From positions 233,409-297,408 of the forward strand of contig JACQFD010000004.1 of the NCBI GenBank assembly GCA_016200225.1: 64,000 bases of DNA, in the 5' to 3' direction. Positions 16,458-26,676 of the stretch are shown piece after piece. Source of the stretch: Planctomycetota bacterium (GTDB lineage Bacteria; Planctomycetota; UBA1135; JACQFD01). The position numbers were made by a program, and so were the translations under genes. Under the pieces are notes generated by a model. That model made no database searches, was not told where the DNA came from, and was given only the letters and a program-made list of their open reading frames with translations. Each line of letters starts with the position of its first letter. Positions within the stretch are counted from its first letter, which is position 1.

Positions 16458-17867
16458 TTAAATAATAATTTCGTTCACGACGCGGCCCGCCACGTCCGTC
16501 AATCGGAAGTCGCGGCCGGCGTAGCGGTACGTTAATTTTTCGTGTTCGAGACCTAACAAATAAAGCAGCGTGGCGTGGAAATCGTGAATATGTACTTTAT
16601 CTTCCGCGGCATAGAATCCGTAGTCGTCGGTGGATCCATAACTAAATCCGGGCTTGACGCCGCCGCCCGCCATCCAGATCGTGAATCCATGCGGATTGTG
16701 ATCGCGCCCGTCGCCGCCCTGCATGGTCGGCGTCCGGCCGAATTCGCCCGACCAGAATACGAGCGTATCTTTTAATAATCCGCGCGACTCCAAATCGGCG
16801 AGCAACCCCGCGATGGGCTTGTCGACTTCGCGGGCGTTCGTCTCGTGGCCATTCTTAAGATTCTCGTGTTGGTCCCATTTGTAGCTATGGGTGCATTGGA
16901 TAAATCGAACATTCGATTCCGCGAGCCGCCGCGCGAGGAGGCACTGGCGCCCGAAGTTTTCGGTGACGGGATCGTCGATTCCATACAATTTGCGCGTGGC
17001 CTCGCTTTCATTGGATATATCAAAAACCGCTGGCGCCTGCGTCTGCATTCGAAACGCCAATTCGTGCGCGCGAATCAACGCTTCGAGCGGATCCTCCTCC
17101 GCGCGCGCTTTCGCGTGCGCTTGATTCAGATCCTGCAGCAGATCCAGTTGCGCGCGCTGAAAAGCGCGGCTCGCGCTCGGATGTTGCAGATGTTGAATTC
17201 CGGACTTTGCCGCCGGAATGCTGGCATTGCCGATGGGCGTGCCTTGATACACGCCCGGCAGGAACGCGGACGACCAATTGTTAACTCCTCCGTGGCCGAG
17301 CGTCGGGCAAAGTGTAATAAACCCGGGCAGATCCTGATTCTCCGAGCCGAGACCATACAATATCCACGAGCCCATGCTCGGCCGCACGAATGTATCCGAT
17401 CCGGTGTGCAGCGCGAGCAGCGCGCCGCCGTGCGCCTCGTTGGTGCCGTTCAACGATTTGATAAAACAAAGTTTGTCGACGTGTTGCGCGACGTTTGGAA
17501 AAAGATCGCTGACCCACGCGCCGCTCTTTCCGTATTGTTTAAATTTCCACGGCGACGCCATCAGATTCCCGGTCGGCGCGAATTGTATTCTCGGTTTCGC
17601 GAACGGCAGCGGTTTGCCGTGGTCGCGCTGAAGCAGCGGCTTGTAGTCGAATGTGTCGACCTGCGAGGGTCCGCCGTGCATAAATAAAAAGATCACGCGT
17701 TTCGCGCGCGCGGGGACGTGGCCGGCGCGCGGCGCCAGTGGATTTGTAGCATCGCTTCCGCCGAGCGATTCTCCAATCATGGTCGAGAGCGCGATCGAAC
17801 CGAATCCGAGGCTCCAATTGCGGAGCAACTCGCGGCGGCTCGGATCGCAACAGTTGTAGTGTTCCAT
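16458..17867 (-). CDS. DUF1501 family secreted protein
   Basis: A 469-residue member of DUF1501, an alkaline-phosphatase/sulfatase-fold family very abundant in planctomycetes. The start at 17867 gives a twin-arginine leader (CDPSRRELLRNWSLGFGSIA); a longer upstream frame exists but would bury this leader. Family marks include KRVIFLFMHGGPSQVDTFDYKP, GGVNNWSSAFLPGVYQGTP, VFWSGEFGRTPTMQGGDGRD and NPHGFTIWMAGGGVKPG. Its start lies only 5 bases after the stop of the large cytochrome-domain gene, forming the DUF1553-DUF1501 pair typical of the phylum. A function in polymer degradation or the cell envelope is often proposed but unproven. Confidence 0.9.
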   Translation of the reverse strand: MEHYNCCDPSRRELLRNWSLGFGSIALSTMIGESLGGSDATNPLAPRAGHVPARAKRVIFLFMHGGPSQVDTFDYKPLLQRDHGKPLPFAKPRIQFAPTGNLMASPWKFKQYGKSGAWVSDLFPNVAQHVDKLCFIKSLNGTNEAHGGALLALHTGSDTFVRPSMGSWILYGLGSENQDLPGFITLCPTLGHGGVNNWSSAFLPGVYQGTPIGNASIPAAKSGIQHLQHPSASRAFQRAQLDLLQDLNQAHAKARAEEDPLEALIRAHELAFRMQTQAPAVFDISNESEATRKLYGIDDPVTENFGRQCLLARRLAESNVRFIQCTHSYKWDQHENLKNGHETNAREVDKPIAGLLADLESRGLLKDTLVFWSGEFGRTPTMQGGDGRDHNPHGFTIWMAGGGVKPGFSYGSTDDYGFYAAEDKVHIHDFHATLLYLLGLEHEKLTYRYAGRDFRLTDVAGRVVNEIII

Positions 17868-17872
17868 GTTCG

Positions 17873-20800
17873 TTAATCTACAAAAAGAAATTCGTTGGAT
17901 CCGATCAGCGCCTGGCAGAGACCGCGCCACGCGGACTGTTCGACTTCCCCGGGCGTGTTTTTGTGTACTTGCGGGTCCGCGGGCGCATCGCTCTTCGATT
18001 CGCCACCTCCCGCGGTCACGGGCGGATCCGCGCCGCGCTCCAGAGAACGGGCCTGCGCCAGGAACGCGCTCGCGCGCTCCAATTCGCGATCCGAGGGAAC
18101 TCTCGAGTACACGCGCTTCCAAAGTGTAACGATGCGCCGGTCGTCGCTCGCATCGGTTTTTTGTACATCGGCGGAAATGGCTTCGGCAACGCTCAGAGCG
18201 AGCGGGCTGTTTAGTAAAAATAAAGACTGGTGCGCAGAAGTGGTCGCGGGCCGGCGATCCACCGACACGCTCGAATCGTTATAATCGAACGTAGTGTACA
18301 AATCGTACATCGCATTACGAATGATCGGCAGATAAATCGTCCGACGCGGCGCGGAGTATCGCGCCTGATCCCGGCTCTGATCGTTCGTCACATACTCTCC
18401 GTCTTTTATCATTAGCAACGACCCGCCCATGGTTCGATCCAACTTGCCCGCGACCGCGAGCAGACTGTCGCGAATGGACTCCGCATCCAAACGGCGGCGC
18501 GGCATACGCCACAGATGCCGGTCTTCAGGATCTTTTTGCGCGCCGAGCGCGTTCCATGTACTCGACATGCGGTAGGCCGCCGAAGTCGCGATGAGTCGAT
18601 GGATCGATTTCACAGACCAGCCGCGTTCGACGAATGTACATGCGAGCCAATTTAATAATATCAAATTGGACGGCGTCTCGCCGCGCAATCCGAAATTCGA
18701 CGGCGATCTTACAATTCCCTCGCCGAAGTGCCCCTGCCAGATTCTGTTGACCATGACGCGCGCCGTGAGCGGATTGCGCGGATCTGTAATCCAAGCAGCC
18801 AGTTCGAGGCGGCCGCTCGATTTTTGTAATATTGTCGGCTGTGGGAGCGCGGCATCGAGCGCATGTAGAAATCCGCGCGGAGTAGACTCTTTCGATTTAT
18901 TAAGATGACTGCCGCGGATGTGCACCGGCAGATCCGCGACTGTGCCCTCCGCGACGCCAAGAGCCCGATCGAAGGGCATTGGCTTCGATTTCTCGAGTTC
19001 ATCGAGAGTCTTGCGCGCGGCGGCAACGGCGGATTGCTCGTCCTTCGAAAATAATAATTCCAATTCGCGTCGCGCGACCGCGAAGGCTCCGGCCGATCCA
19101 TCGCAAACCTGCCGGATCTGTTCGAATTCGAGATTCGCGAGCGCTTTCGGAGCTTCGCGTTTTTGTTGTAAAGCCGTCTGCAGTTCGCGGCTCCACTCCG
19201 CATCTACCGTTGCAACAACAGCCTGATAGCGCGATGCAAGATCCGGCAGACTGGACGGCGCCGGCGCGTCCAGGAGCGAAAGCAAGGCCGCGGGCGCGGT
19301 CAGTGTTTGTTTGTCGCGCTCGTCGCGGAGTTTGACCCAGAGATCGGGAATCTGTTTTGTAAACTCCCCGGGAGGCAGTGCGGCCGCGCGATTCCAAATA
19401 TTAAATATGGAGTTCTTCGCGCGCGCCGCCCTCGTTAAATATAATAAAAATTGACGGATCTCGACGGCTTCGAGTTTTCCGAACACAACAGATTCCGCGT
19501 TGGGCCACGGCGCCTCCGCGGAACCGTCGGCAATCGGAGCAAGCGCAATCGCGTCCAGATGCGGCATCGACGCGACGGTTCCCTCGAGCCGTACGACATT
19601 GCGGCCGGCTTTCAAAGTTACAGTTGCCGCCTGCACCCACATCTGGCCGTCGGGATAAAAACTTCCTGTAGTATTCGAAAGCGCGGCGCCTTCGACCGCG
19701 TCTCCGTCGACGGAAACCTTCATGGGCCGGCTCTCCTGCGACGCCATCCGCACCCACAGTTGATGCCGCAACGGTTTGGCAACTGTAATATCATATTCGA
19801 CGAACTGCGGTCCCGTCGTTGTGGTTCGTACAATTACAGTTTCCGCGTTGCCCCATGTCTCCTTGTCCACGCCCAGAGTGCCTCGACTGAAATCCTCCGC
19901 TTCGACGAGGATCGTGTCGCGCAGAGCCTCCGTTGCCGCGACCAGGTAGCGCGCGAAATTCCGGCGCCACTCTTTTGTTAATATCAATTCCGAATCGTGC
20001 GTGCGCTTCTTCCATTCCGCTTCCGCCGCATCGTGTGCATGATTCCACTCGTCGCGCGACTTGCGCGATGCCGCGTTCGCGAGTTCGAGTTGGCGCCAAC
20101 GCGAAACGAACGCGGTGTTTTCGAAGGTACTCGTACTGCGAAAGACACCCGCAAGCGCGTAGTAGTCTTGCGTGGGAATCGGATCGAATTTGTGGTCATG
20201 GCATCGCGCGCATCCGCCGGTGAGCCCGAGAAATGTCTTCGTCGTCACATCGACCTGCTCGTCCACCGTATCCATCAATAATTTTTCCTTGTCCTGTTCC
20301 GCGAGCATCTTCGGCCCCAACACTAAGAATCCGGTCGCGGTCAACCGGTCTCTCAATTGTTGCTTATCCGCCGGCTCGGGAAGCAGATCTCCCGCGAGTT
20401 GTTCTGTAACAAACGTATTGTAAGGTTTGTCCGCGTTGAAACTCGAAATAACATAATCGCGATATCGCCACGCATTCTCGAGCGCAAGATTCTCGTCGAG
20501 ACCATTGCTGTCCGCATATCTCGCCACATCGAGCCACACCCGCGCCTGCCGTTCTCCATAGGCGGTGGACGCGAGCAGACGATCGACGACGGCATCGAAA
20601 GCTTGTGTACTCTTGTCGGCGAGAAATTGCTCCAATTCGGACTCTGTCGGCGGGAGTCCCGTCAGATCCCACGTCACGCGCCGCAGCCAGACTCGACGGT
20701 CGGCCTCGGGCGCCGGCTCAAGACCCGAAGCCTCGAGATCGGCGAGTATAAAATTGTCAAGATCGTTACGAATCCAATTTTTATTATGAACGCCCGGCGG

Positions 20801-21358
20801 CGCCGGTTTTGTGTACGGTTGAAACGCCCAGTGCCCCTTCGCGCGATCGAGAATTCTTGCATTGCTATCATGAGGTTCGGCGGGCCTCGATCCGGCATTG
20901 ACTACAGTTGGCTTGCTCTCCGCGGAATGATTAGAACGATCCGGCGCGTGCGCGCCGCCCAACACCCACTCTTCCATGGCCGCGATCTGTTCCGGCGGGA
21001 GTTTCCCCGTCGGCGGCATCTCCAGATCGTGATCCACATAATGAATCGCGCGGATCAGCCGGCTTTCGTTCGGCTTTCCCGGCACGATCGCGGGTCCGGA
21101 CTCGCCGCCGCGCAACCATCCTTCCGGCGAATCGAGACGCAGACCCGCCTCGAGTTTTTTGGCATTGGGACCGTGGCATTCATAACAATGCTCGATGAAG
21201 ATCGGACGAATCTTCTTTTCATACAGTTCCAGATTCTTAACATCGTCGGCCGATTGCGGCGCCGCGAGAGCGGCGCCGAGCGTCATTCCAAAGAAACAAA
21301 ACCACAGGATCGCCCGCGCCAATGGCGCCGAAGTGGCATCGAGTCGAGGGTGTCGCAT
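17873..21358 (-). CDS. Large planctomycete cytochrome-c / DUF1549 / DUF1553 protein with an inserted carbohydrate-binding-like domain
   Basis: About 1161 residues from the ATG at 21358 (a TTG 15 bases upstream is also open). After a signal peptide, a c-type cytochrome domain carries the haem motif CYECH at about 58-62 and an axial-Met candidate in DLEMPPTGKLP. DUF1549 follows (WAFQPY, DLDNFILADLE, GLTGGCARCHDHKFDPI) and DUF1553 forms the C-terminus (NPLTARVMVNRIWQGHFGEG, NFGLRGETPSN). Between them, about 495-640, a jelly-roll-like stretch (LVEAEDFSRGTLGVD, GPQFVEYDITVAKPLRHQLW) resembles a CBM6-type module. It precedes the DUF1501 gene. It is probably a secreted redox-linked protein for polysaccharide use, but the family's activity is not established. 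Confidence 0.9.
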   Translation of the reverse strand: MRHPRLDATSAPLARAILWFCFFGMTLGAALAAPQSADDVKNLELYEKKIRPIFIEHCYECHGPNAKKLEAGLRLDSPEGWLRGGESGPAIVPGKPNESRLIRAIHYVDHDLEMPPTGKLPPEQIAAMEEWVLGGAHAPDRSNHSAESKPTVVNAGSRPAEPHDSNARILDRAKGHWAFQPYTKPAPPGVHNKNWIRNDLDNFILADLEASGLEPAPEADRRVWLRRVTWDLTGLPPTESELEQFLADKSTQAFDAVVDRLLASTAYGERQARVWLDVARYADSNGLDENLALENAWRYRDYVISSFNADKPYNTFVTEQLAGDLLPEPADKQQLRDRLTATGFLVLGPKMLAEQDKEKLLMDTVDEQVDVTTKTFLGLTGGCARCHDHKFDPIPTQDYYALAGVFRSTSTFENTAFVSRWRQLELANAASRKSRDEWNHAHDAAEAEWKKRTHDSELILTKEWRRNFARYLVAATEALRDTILVEAEDFSRGTLGVDKETWGNAETVIVRTTTTGPQFVEYDITVAKPLRHQLWVRMASQESRPMKVSVDGDAVEGAALSNTTGSFYPDGQMWVQAATVTLKAGRNVVRLEGTVASMPHLDAIALAPIADGSAEAPWPNAESVVFGKLEAVEIRQFLLYLTRAARAKNSIFNIWNRAAALPPGEFTKQIPDLWVKLRDERDKQTLTAPAALLSLLDAPAPSSLPDLASRYQAVVATVDAEWSRELQTALQQKREAPKALANLEFEQIRQVCDGSAGAFAVARRELELLFSKDEQSAVAAARKTLDELEKSKPMPFDRALGVAEGTVADLPVHIRGSHLNKSKESTPRGFLHALDAALPQPTILQKSSGRLELAAWITDPRNPLTARVMVNRIWQGHFGEGIVRSPSNFGLRGETPSNLILLNWLACTFVERGWSVKSIHRLIATSAAYRMSSTWNALGAQKDPEDRHLWRMPRRRLDAESIRDSLLAVAGKLDRTMGGSLLMIKDGEYVTNDQSRDQARYSAPRRTIYLPIIRNAMYDLYTTFDYNDSSVSVDRRPATTSAHQSLFLLNSPLALSVAEAISADVQKTDASDDRRIVTLWKRVYSRVPSDRELERASAFLAQARSLERGADPPVTAGGGESKSDAPADPQVHKNTPGEVEQSAWRGLCQALIGSNEFLFVD

Positions 21359-21493
21359 GGGCGCTGAAAGCAAAGCTGAAGTCTACGGCGGCAACTGCGA
21401 AATTGCGTTGCGCGATTCTCGGGGCAAGCCCGCGATTTGCATCCATTGCCAACTTGAGAGCACTTTTGCCGCGAGCGGCTATTCTTCCCGATC

Positions 21494-23764
21494 GTGAACC
21501 CGACGGCCGCAGTACTGCACACGTCCCGCGCCGCATGTGCGGTCGTCCTGCTCGCAGCCGTTCCGATACTACAAAACTCCCCTCCGCCGCCGCAGCCCAT
21601 GACACCATCGGATTCCGCATCACATCCCGGTTCGCATCCCGCGTCGCGCCCGGCCAATCGTTTAATTAAAGAAAAGAGTCCGTATCTGTTGCAACACGCG
21701 CACAACCCCGTCGATTGGTATCCGTGGGGCGCCGAGGCGTTCGAGAAAGCCAGGAACGAAGACAAGCCGATTTTTCTTAGTATCGGATACTCGACGTGCC
21801 ATTGGTGCCACGTCATGGAACGCGAGAGTTTCGAAAATAATGAAATCGCGGCGTTCATGAACGAACATTTCGTTTGTATTAAGATCGACCGCGAGGAGAG
21901 ACCCGACGTCGACCGCGTGTACATGGCCTACGTACAGGCGGTGTCGGGCGGCGGCGGCTGGCCGATGTCGGTGTGGCTGACTCCCGAATTGGAACCTTTT
22001 TTCGGAGGCACGTATTACGCGCCGGTGTCGAAATTCGGCCGTCCGGGTTTTCTCGAATTGTTAAATGGCATCGATCGCGCGTGGAAAGAAAAGAAAAGCG
22101 ATCTTAAGAAAGCGGCGGCTGGCGCGGTCGAAATGTTAAAAAAGGAATCGCAAATCGAGAGCTCGGGCGGAGGCGGGATCGACGCGGCCGCGCTCGAACA
22201 CGGCGCGCTCGCGTTCGCGCGCGCGTACGACGAAAAACTGGGCGGGTTCGGCGGCGCGCCGAAATTTCCGCGTCCGAGTTCATTACAATTCCTTCTTCGT
22301 TATCATTCTCGAACCGGCGACTCGCAGGCGCTCGAAATGGCCGCGCACACGCTGCGCGCGATGGCGAACGGCGGCATGTACGACCAGCTCGGCGGCGGAT
22401 TTCATAGATATTCCGTCGACGCGCGCTGGCACGTTCCGCACTTCGAAAAGATGTTATACGATCAGGGGCAGCTCGCGGCGGCGTACGCGGACGCGTATTT
22501 GATATCAAAGGATCCCGCGTTCGAGCGCACGCTCCGGGGAATTTGCGATTATGTCCTGCGCGATCTCAGCGCCCCCGAGGGCGGTTTCTATTCGGCCGAG
22601 GACGCGGATTCGGTGCCGCCCGAGAGCGCGGGCGAGGCGCACCCGGAGAAGCGCGAGGGCGCTTTTTATGTATTTACAGAAAAGGAGATACAACAATTCG
22701 CCGGCGACGCGGCCGCGGCGTTTTCGTATCGTTTTGGCGCCGAAACCGACGGCAATGCTTACGATCCGCACGGCGAATTGACCGGCCGAAATGTACTATT
22801 CATCGCGCGCGACGAATCCGAAGTGGCGCGCCGCCTCGCGATCTCTCCCGCGGACGCGATTGCTAAGATACAAATAGCGCGCGATCGGGTGCTCGCCGAA
22901 CGTAACAAAAGACCGCGGCCCCATCTGGACGACAAGATTCTCGCGGCATGGAACGGATTGATGATATCGGGCCTCGCGAAAGCGGCCGCCGCGCTCGACG
23001 AACCGCGTTACGCCCGCGCCGCCGCGCGCGCCGCCGATTTTGTTATGGAACGCTTGCGCGATCCAAAAACGGGCGAACTCCGCCGCCGGTTTCGCGACGG
23101 CGAAACGGCGCTCCGCGGACAGTGCGACGATTACGCCGACAACATTCAGGGTTTTCTCGATTTGTATCAAGCTACATTTGATCCCAAATGGATCGACGCG
23201 GCCCGCGCGCTCGCGGCCGCGCAGGATCGTATCTTTTACGAACCGAAAAACGGTCTTTGGTATAGTTCGCCCGAGGGCGACACGACGGTGCTCGTGCGCA
23301 TGATCGAAGACTACGACGGCGCCGAGCCGGCGCCGAGTTCGGTCGCGGCGCGCAACGCGCTCCGCCTCGCCGCGCTCACGGACGACGAAACATTACAAAA
23401 ACGGGCGGAGGGCGCGATCGCGGCGTTCGCGGCGCGAATCACACAAATCCCGGAGGCCGTTCCTCAAATGTTGGCAACTGCGGAATGGTTATTTGACAAA
23501 AACGCGCACGTCGTCATCGCGGGCGAACCCGGCGACGCCGATACGCAGGCGCTCGTCCGCGCCGCCCGTTCGCGATTCCTGCCTTCGGCGACGATTTTAC
23601 AGATCGGCGCCGCGTCGCGGCCATGGTTCGAAAAGAATCTTCCCTTCGCCGCGAATTTGAAACCCGTCGGCGGCAAGGCCGCGGCTTACGTCTGCGTCCA
23701 TCGCGCCTGCCGGCTGCCGGTTACGACGCCGGAAGAATTATTAAAATTACTCGAACAAAAGTAA
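21494..23764 (+). CDS. DUF255 thioredoxin-domain protein (YyaL/SPATA20 family)
   Basis: A 756-residue protein of the YyaL/SPATA20 family. The start is a GTG followed by a hydrophobic leader ([14 protein letters not shown]), so this copy is probably exported, unlike the cytoplasmic members. The thioredoxin-like domain begins [20 protein letters not shown] and holds the redox motif [14 protein letters not shown], then [12 protein letters not shown] and [13 protein letters not shown]. The rest is an alpha-toroid ([30 protein letters not shown]). It diverges from the cytochrome-domain gene across 135 bases. The biochemical role of the family is unresolved. Confidence 0.92.
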   Translation: MNPTAAVLHTSRAACAVVLLAAVPILQNSPPPPQPMTPSDSASHPGSHPASRPANRLIKEKSPYLLQHAHNPVDWYPWGAEAFEKARNEDKPIFLSIGYSTCHWCHVMERESFENNEIAAFMNEHFVCIKIDREERPDVDRVYMAYVQAVSGGGGWPMSVWLTPELEPFFGGTYYAPVSKFGRPGFLELLNGIDRAWKEKKSDLKKAAAGAVEMLKKESQIESSGGGGIDAAALEHGALAFARAYDEKLGGFGGAPKFPRPSSLQFLLRYHSRTGDSQALEMAAHTLRAMANGGMYDQLGGGFHRYSVDARWHVPHFEKMLYDQGQLAAAYADAYLISKDPAFERTLRGICDYVLRDLSAPEGGFYSAEDADSVPPESAGEAHPEKREGAFYVFTEKEIQQFAGDAAAAFSYRFGAETDGNAYDPHGELTGRNVLFIARDESEVARRLAISPADAIAKIQIARDRVLAERNKRPRPHLDDKILAAWNGLMISGLAKAAAALDEPRYARAAARAADFVMERLRDPKTGELRRRFRDGETALRGQCDDYADNIQGFLDLYQATFDPKWIDAARALAAAQDRIFYEPKNGLWYSSPEGDTTVLVRMIEDYDGAEPAPSSVAARNALRLAALTDDETLQKRAEGAIAAFAARITQIPEAVPQMLATAEWLFDKNAHVVIAGEPGDADTQALVRAARSRFLPSATILQIGAASRPWFEKNLPFAANLKPVGGKAAAYVCVHRACRLPVTTPEELLKLLEQK

Positions 23765-23794
23765 TATCAATTACCAAACCGACCCCGTCCTACG

Positions 23795-26365
23795 ATGAGA
23801 AATCATTGCAAACAAAGCTGTTCGGTAGTCCTGGCGACAATCCTATCGATCGCGGCCGCGCGGATCGCGCACGCCCAGGGGCCCGCCCTGTTCCCCGTCG
23901 AGGACTGGCGCGTCGGCGCCGGCTCGTACGTCGTGAAAACGGGCGATTTCAACGGCGACGGCAAGATCGATTTCATAACAAATAACAACGGCTCCGCGAA
24001 TATTGCCATTCGCCTCGGAGACGGCGCGGGAAAATTCGCGGCGCCCGCGTTTTTTCCGACTGCCAACTTTCCCGTTTGGCTGGACGTCGCCGATGTAAAT
24101 AATGATGGATTTGCCGACGGCGTTACTTGTAACAGCGATTCGGCCGGCGGCATCGCCGCGGTCCTCGGCAACGGCGCCGGCGGATTCGGCGCGCCCGTGC
24201 TGAGCGCGATGACGTGGAATCCGAGGGCGATCGCGCTCGGCGATTTTAATAATGATGGAAAAGCCGACGCCATCGTCATCACTCTTACGACAAATTATGT
24301 CATTGCGACCGGCAACGGACTCGGAGGTTTCGCATCGCAAACGATCGCGGCGCCGAATGCTTATTATGATGTCTCGCTCGGCGACTGGAACGGGGATGGA
24401 AACCTCGACGCCGCGATGGCCAGCCATACTTCCAATCTCATATCCATTTTCGCGGGCGGCGGAAATGGAACACTTACAATCGCGCAAACGCTCGCCGGAT
24501 TGCAACAGGTGCTTTATGTTACAAAAGGCGACCTCAACGGCGATGGAAAAACCGATCTGGCGGCGTCCGTGACGTTCACAGGCACGCTCGCGACTTTTCT
24601 TAATAACGGATCCGGAACGTTTACATTGCACGGATCCTACGCCGCGGGCTACGATCCGCGCGGGATCGCCCTCGGCGATCTCAATCATGATCAAATTCCC
24701 GACGCGGTCGTCGCGAATGCGAGTACGAACAATGCCGCCGTACTTCTTGGAGACGGCGCGGGCGGATTCGGCGTCGTGCGGCTCATTCAGGTCGGAGGCG
24801 GGCCGATCACGGCGTCCATCGCCGATGCGGACAATGATAATAATCCAGATTTGTTTACTTGCAATGCGAGTCCCGGTTCGGTCAGCGTCCGCGCGGGCAA
24901 CGGCGCCGGAACCTTCGCGGGATCTATCAACTTCGCGAGCAACGGCCCGTCGGCGCAGGCGCTCGCCGCCGATCTGAACCGCGACGGACACCTCGATATG
25001 ATAATTATCAGCTCGACCGCGTCGCAAGGCGTGACCGCGCGGCTCGGCGACGGCGCGGGAAACTTTGGAAATATCATTACTTCCCCCGAGACCGGATACG
25101 GCGCGATCGGCGATTTCAACGGAGACAGTTTTCCCGATCTTGTTTTAGCGAAGTCGAATCCCGGCAAAGTTAGCGTTCGCGCGGGAAACGGCGCGGGAGC
25201 GTTCGGCGGTTCCCTCGATTTAACAGTTCCGCTCGTGTCGACGGCGATGCTCGTCGACGTCGACCTCGATGGAAAACTCGACATCGTCGCCGGTTCGCCC
25301 CAGTTGTTTTCGCAATACATATATACATTCACAGGCAACGGTTCGGGCGGATTCGCCGGGCCGATCATTACAAGTACGAGCGCGCCGATGAATTATTTAT
25401 CGTCCGGCGACATGAACAACGACGGCATTCCCGACGTCGTGAGCGCCGACAACACCGCGATCAGTTGTCTTTTCGGCGACGGCGCCGGATCGTTTCCGAC
25501 GGCGGTTCTAAATACAACGTTCGGCACCGGCACCGCGAGCTGCGTGCCGTCGATCGCGGACGCGGATTTCGACGGCAATCTTGACGCGGCCATCGGCGCC
25601 CAAACGTCGCTATTCCCCTCCGCCGCCCGCGCGATGCGCGGTTTCGGAAACGGAACCCTGGCTTCAAATGTGATATTTACAGTTCCAAGCGTCGCTGCAT
25701 CCGTAATGTTCGCGGACGTAACCGGCGACGGATATGACGATCTCATTTCCGCGATCCCGACTTCTAATAATATTTTCGTCTGGCCGTCGAGCGGTCCGCT
25801 GACGTTTTCCGACCGCCGCGATTTCGCGACCGGCGGCTATCCGGACGGCATGGCAATCGCGGATTGGAACGAAGACGGGCGCCTCGACGTCGCGACCGCG
25901 AACCTCACTACGAATAACTTCACATTATTAACAAATCTGACCGCGCCGCCCTCCGGAATCTTCACCTACGGCACCGGCACGCCGGGCTGCACCGGCGCGT
26001 CGGGAATCGAAGCTAACACTTCTCCGAATCTGAATAATTCACAGTTCGCGATCCTCGTCACAAACACGCCGCGATCGTCCCTCGGACTTTTATTAATAAC
26101 CGACGTTCAGGATACGCCCGGCTCCGACATTTTCGGCATCGGCATCCTCATCCACGCCGCAATCGCCGGCGCGAACGACATATTACTCTTCGATATCGTT
26201 AGCGATACCTCAGGCTACGCCGCCCTCCAAACGGGCATCCCAAATAATCCGATTTTGCTTCAGCGCACATTTTACGCACAGTCGATTTGGTACGATTCCC
26301 ATTGCAACGCGACACCTAGCAATTTTAATTCTTCGCATGCGCTCGGAATCACGATATTGCCCTGA
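23795..26365 (+). CDS. Secreted FG-GAP/VCBS repeat protein with 14 calcium-binding repeats
   Basis: An 856-residue exported protein (signal peptide ending IAHAQ) made of FG-GAP repeats that form integrin-like beta-propellers. I count 14 Asp-rich loops of the D-x-[DN]-x-DG-x-x-D kind, from GDFNGDGKIDF near residue 50 to ADWNEDGRLD near 690, enough for two seven-bladed propellers. A last domain of about 130 residues begins TYGTGTPGCTGASG and ends NSSHALGITILP; similar tails close many large planctomycete secreted proteins. It starts 30 bases after the DUF255 gene and is followed by a hairpin. It is probably a surface or periplasmic calcium-dependent binding protein; no enzyme motif is present. 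Confidence 0.9.
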   Translation: MRNHCKQSCSVVLATILSIAAARIAHAQGPALFPVEDWRVGAGSYVVKTGDFNGDGKIDFITNNNGSANIAIRLGDGAGKFAAPAFFPTANFPVWLDVADVNNDGFADGVTCNSDSAGGIAAVLGNGAGGFGAPVLSAMTWNPRAIALGDFNNDGKADAIVITLTTNYVIATGNGLGGFASQTIAAPNAYYDVSLGDWNGDGNLDAAMASHTSNLISIFAGGGNGTLTIAQTLAGLQQVLYVTKGDLNGDGKTDLAASVTFTGTLATFLNNGSGTFTLHGSYAAGYDPRGIALGDLNHDQIPDAVVANASTNNAAVLLGDGAGGFGVVRLIQVGGGPITASIADADNDNNPDLFTCNASPGSVSVRAGNGAGTFAGSINFASNGPSAQALAADLNRDGHLDMIIISSTASQGVTARLGDGAGNFGNIITSPETGYGAIGDFNGDSFPDLVLAKSNPGKVSVRAGNGAGAFGGSLDLTVPLVSTAMLVDVDLDGKLDIVAGSPQLFSQYIYTFTGNGSGGFAGPIITSTSAPMNYLSSGDMNNDGIPDVVSADNTAISCLFGDGAGSFPTAVLNTTFGTGTASCVPSIADADFDGNLDAAIGAQTSLFPSAARAMRGFGNGTLASNVIFTVPSVAASVMFADVTGDGYDDLISAIPTSNNIFVWPSSGPLTFSDRRDFATGGYPDGMAIADWNEDGRLDVATANLTTNNFTLLTNLTAPPSGIFTYGTGTPGCTGASGIEANTSPNLNNSQFAILVTNTPRSSLGLLLITDVQDTPGSDIFGIGILIHAAIAGANDILLFDIVSDTSGYAALQTGIPNNPILLQRTFYAQSIWYDSHCNATPSNFNSSHALGITILP

Positions 26366-26400
26366 ACAAGAACAATTGGACCCGGTCCCCTTTGTCTTGT
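26366..26400 (+). terminator. Hairpin directly after the FG-GAP gene
   Basis: The sequence right behind the stop folds with ACAAG/CTTGT as the outer pair and GGACC/GGTCC as the inner one, with imperfect pairing between. No long T-run follows, only an AT-rich stretch, so termination at this site is likely but not certain. Confidence 0.45.
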
Positions 26401-26431
26401 CAAACACACAATATTTATTATCCCCCCGCTG

Positions 26432-26556
26432 TGCGCTCGATGGGTTGGGTCGCGGCGAGTTGCGCAGGCAATTGTAATAATGTCGGCCGCGTCGCGGCCG
26501 ACATTATTACAATTGACGAGCACTGTTTGAGCCGCCGACCCAACCCGTCGAGCGCA
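26432..26556. repeat. Large inverted repeat with a perfect 23-bp core, between convergent genes
   Basis: The core arms 26469-26491 and 26493-26515 are perfect 23-base complements separated by one T; they begin CAATTGTAATAATGTCGG. An outer pair, TGCGCTCGA-T/C-GGGTTGGGTCG (26432-26452 and 26536-26556), is complementary with one mismatch, so the whole 125 bases could form one long hairpin or cruciform. It lies between convergent genes and may act as a two-way terminator or be a non-autonomous element. Confidence 0.85.
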
Positions 26557-26559
26557 TAA

Positions 26560-26668
26560 CTCGCCGCCCGCGCAGGGCAAGCGAAGCGCACTCGCCGCCC
26601 GCGTCGGGCACGCGGCGCGCGCAGCGCAAGCGCCATGCGGCGCCAGAGCGCAAGCGCCATGCGGCGCC
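26560..26668. repeat. GC-rich direct repeats next to the large hairpin
   Basis: Two exact 22-base copies of AGCGCAAGCGCCATGCGGCG plus CC lie at 26623-26644 and 26647-26668, spaced 24 bases. Before them a looser pair begins CTCGCCGCCCGCG near 26561 and 26591. The repeats end just before the stop of the HEAT-repeat gene. Together with the hairpin they fill the 311-base gap between the convergent genes; no gene is seen in it. Confidence 0.75.
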
Positions 26669-26676
26669 GGAGCTTA

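Noticed and set aside
23843..25027. 394-codon leftward frame opposite the FG-GAP gene
   Set aside because: It is antisense to 14 recognisable repeats and its own product is low-complexity, so it is a shadow.
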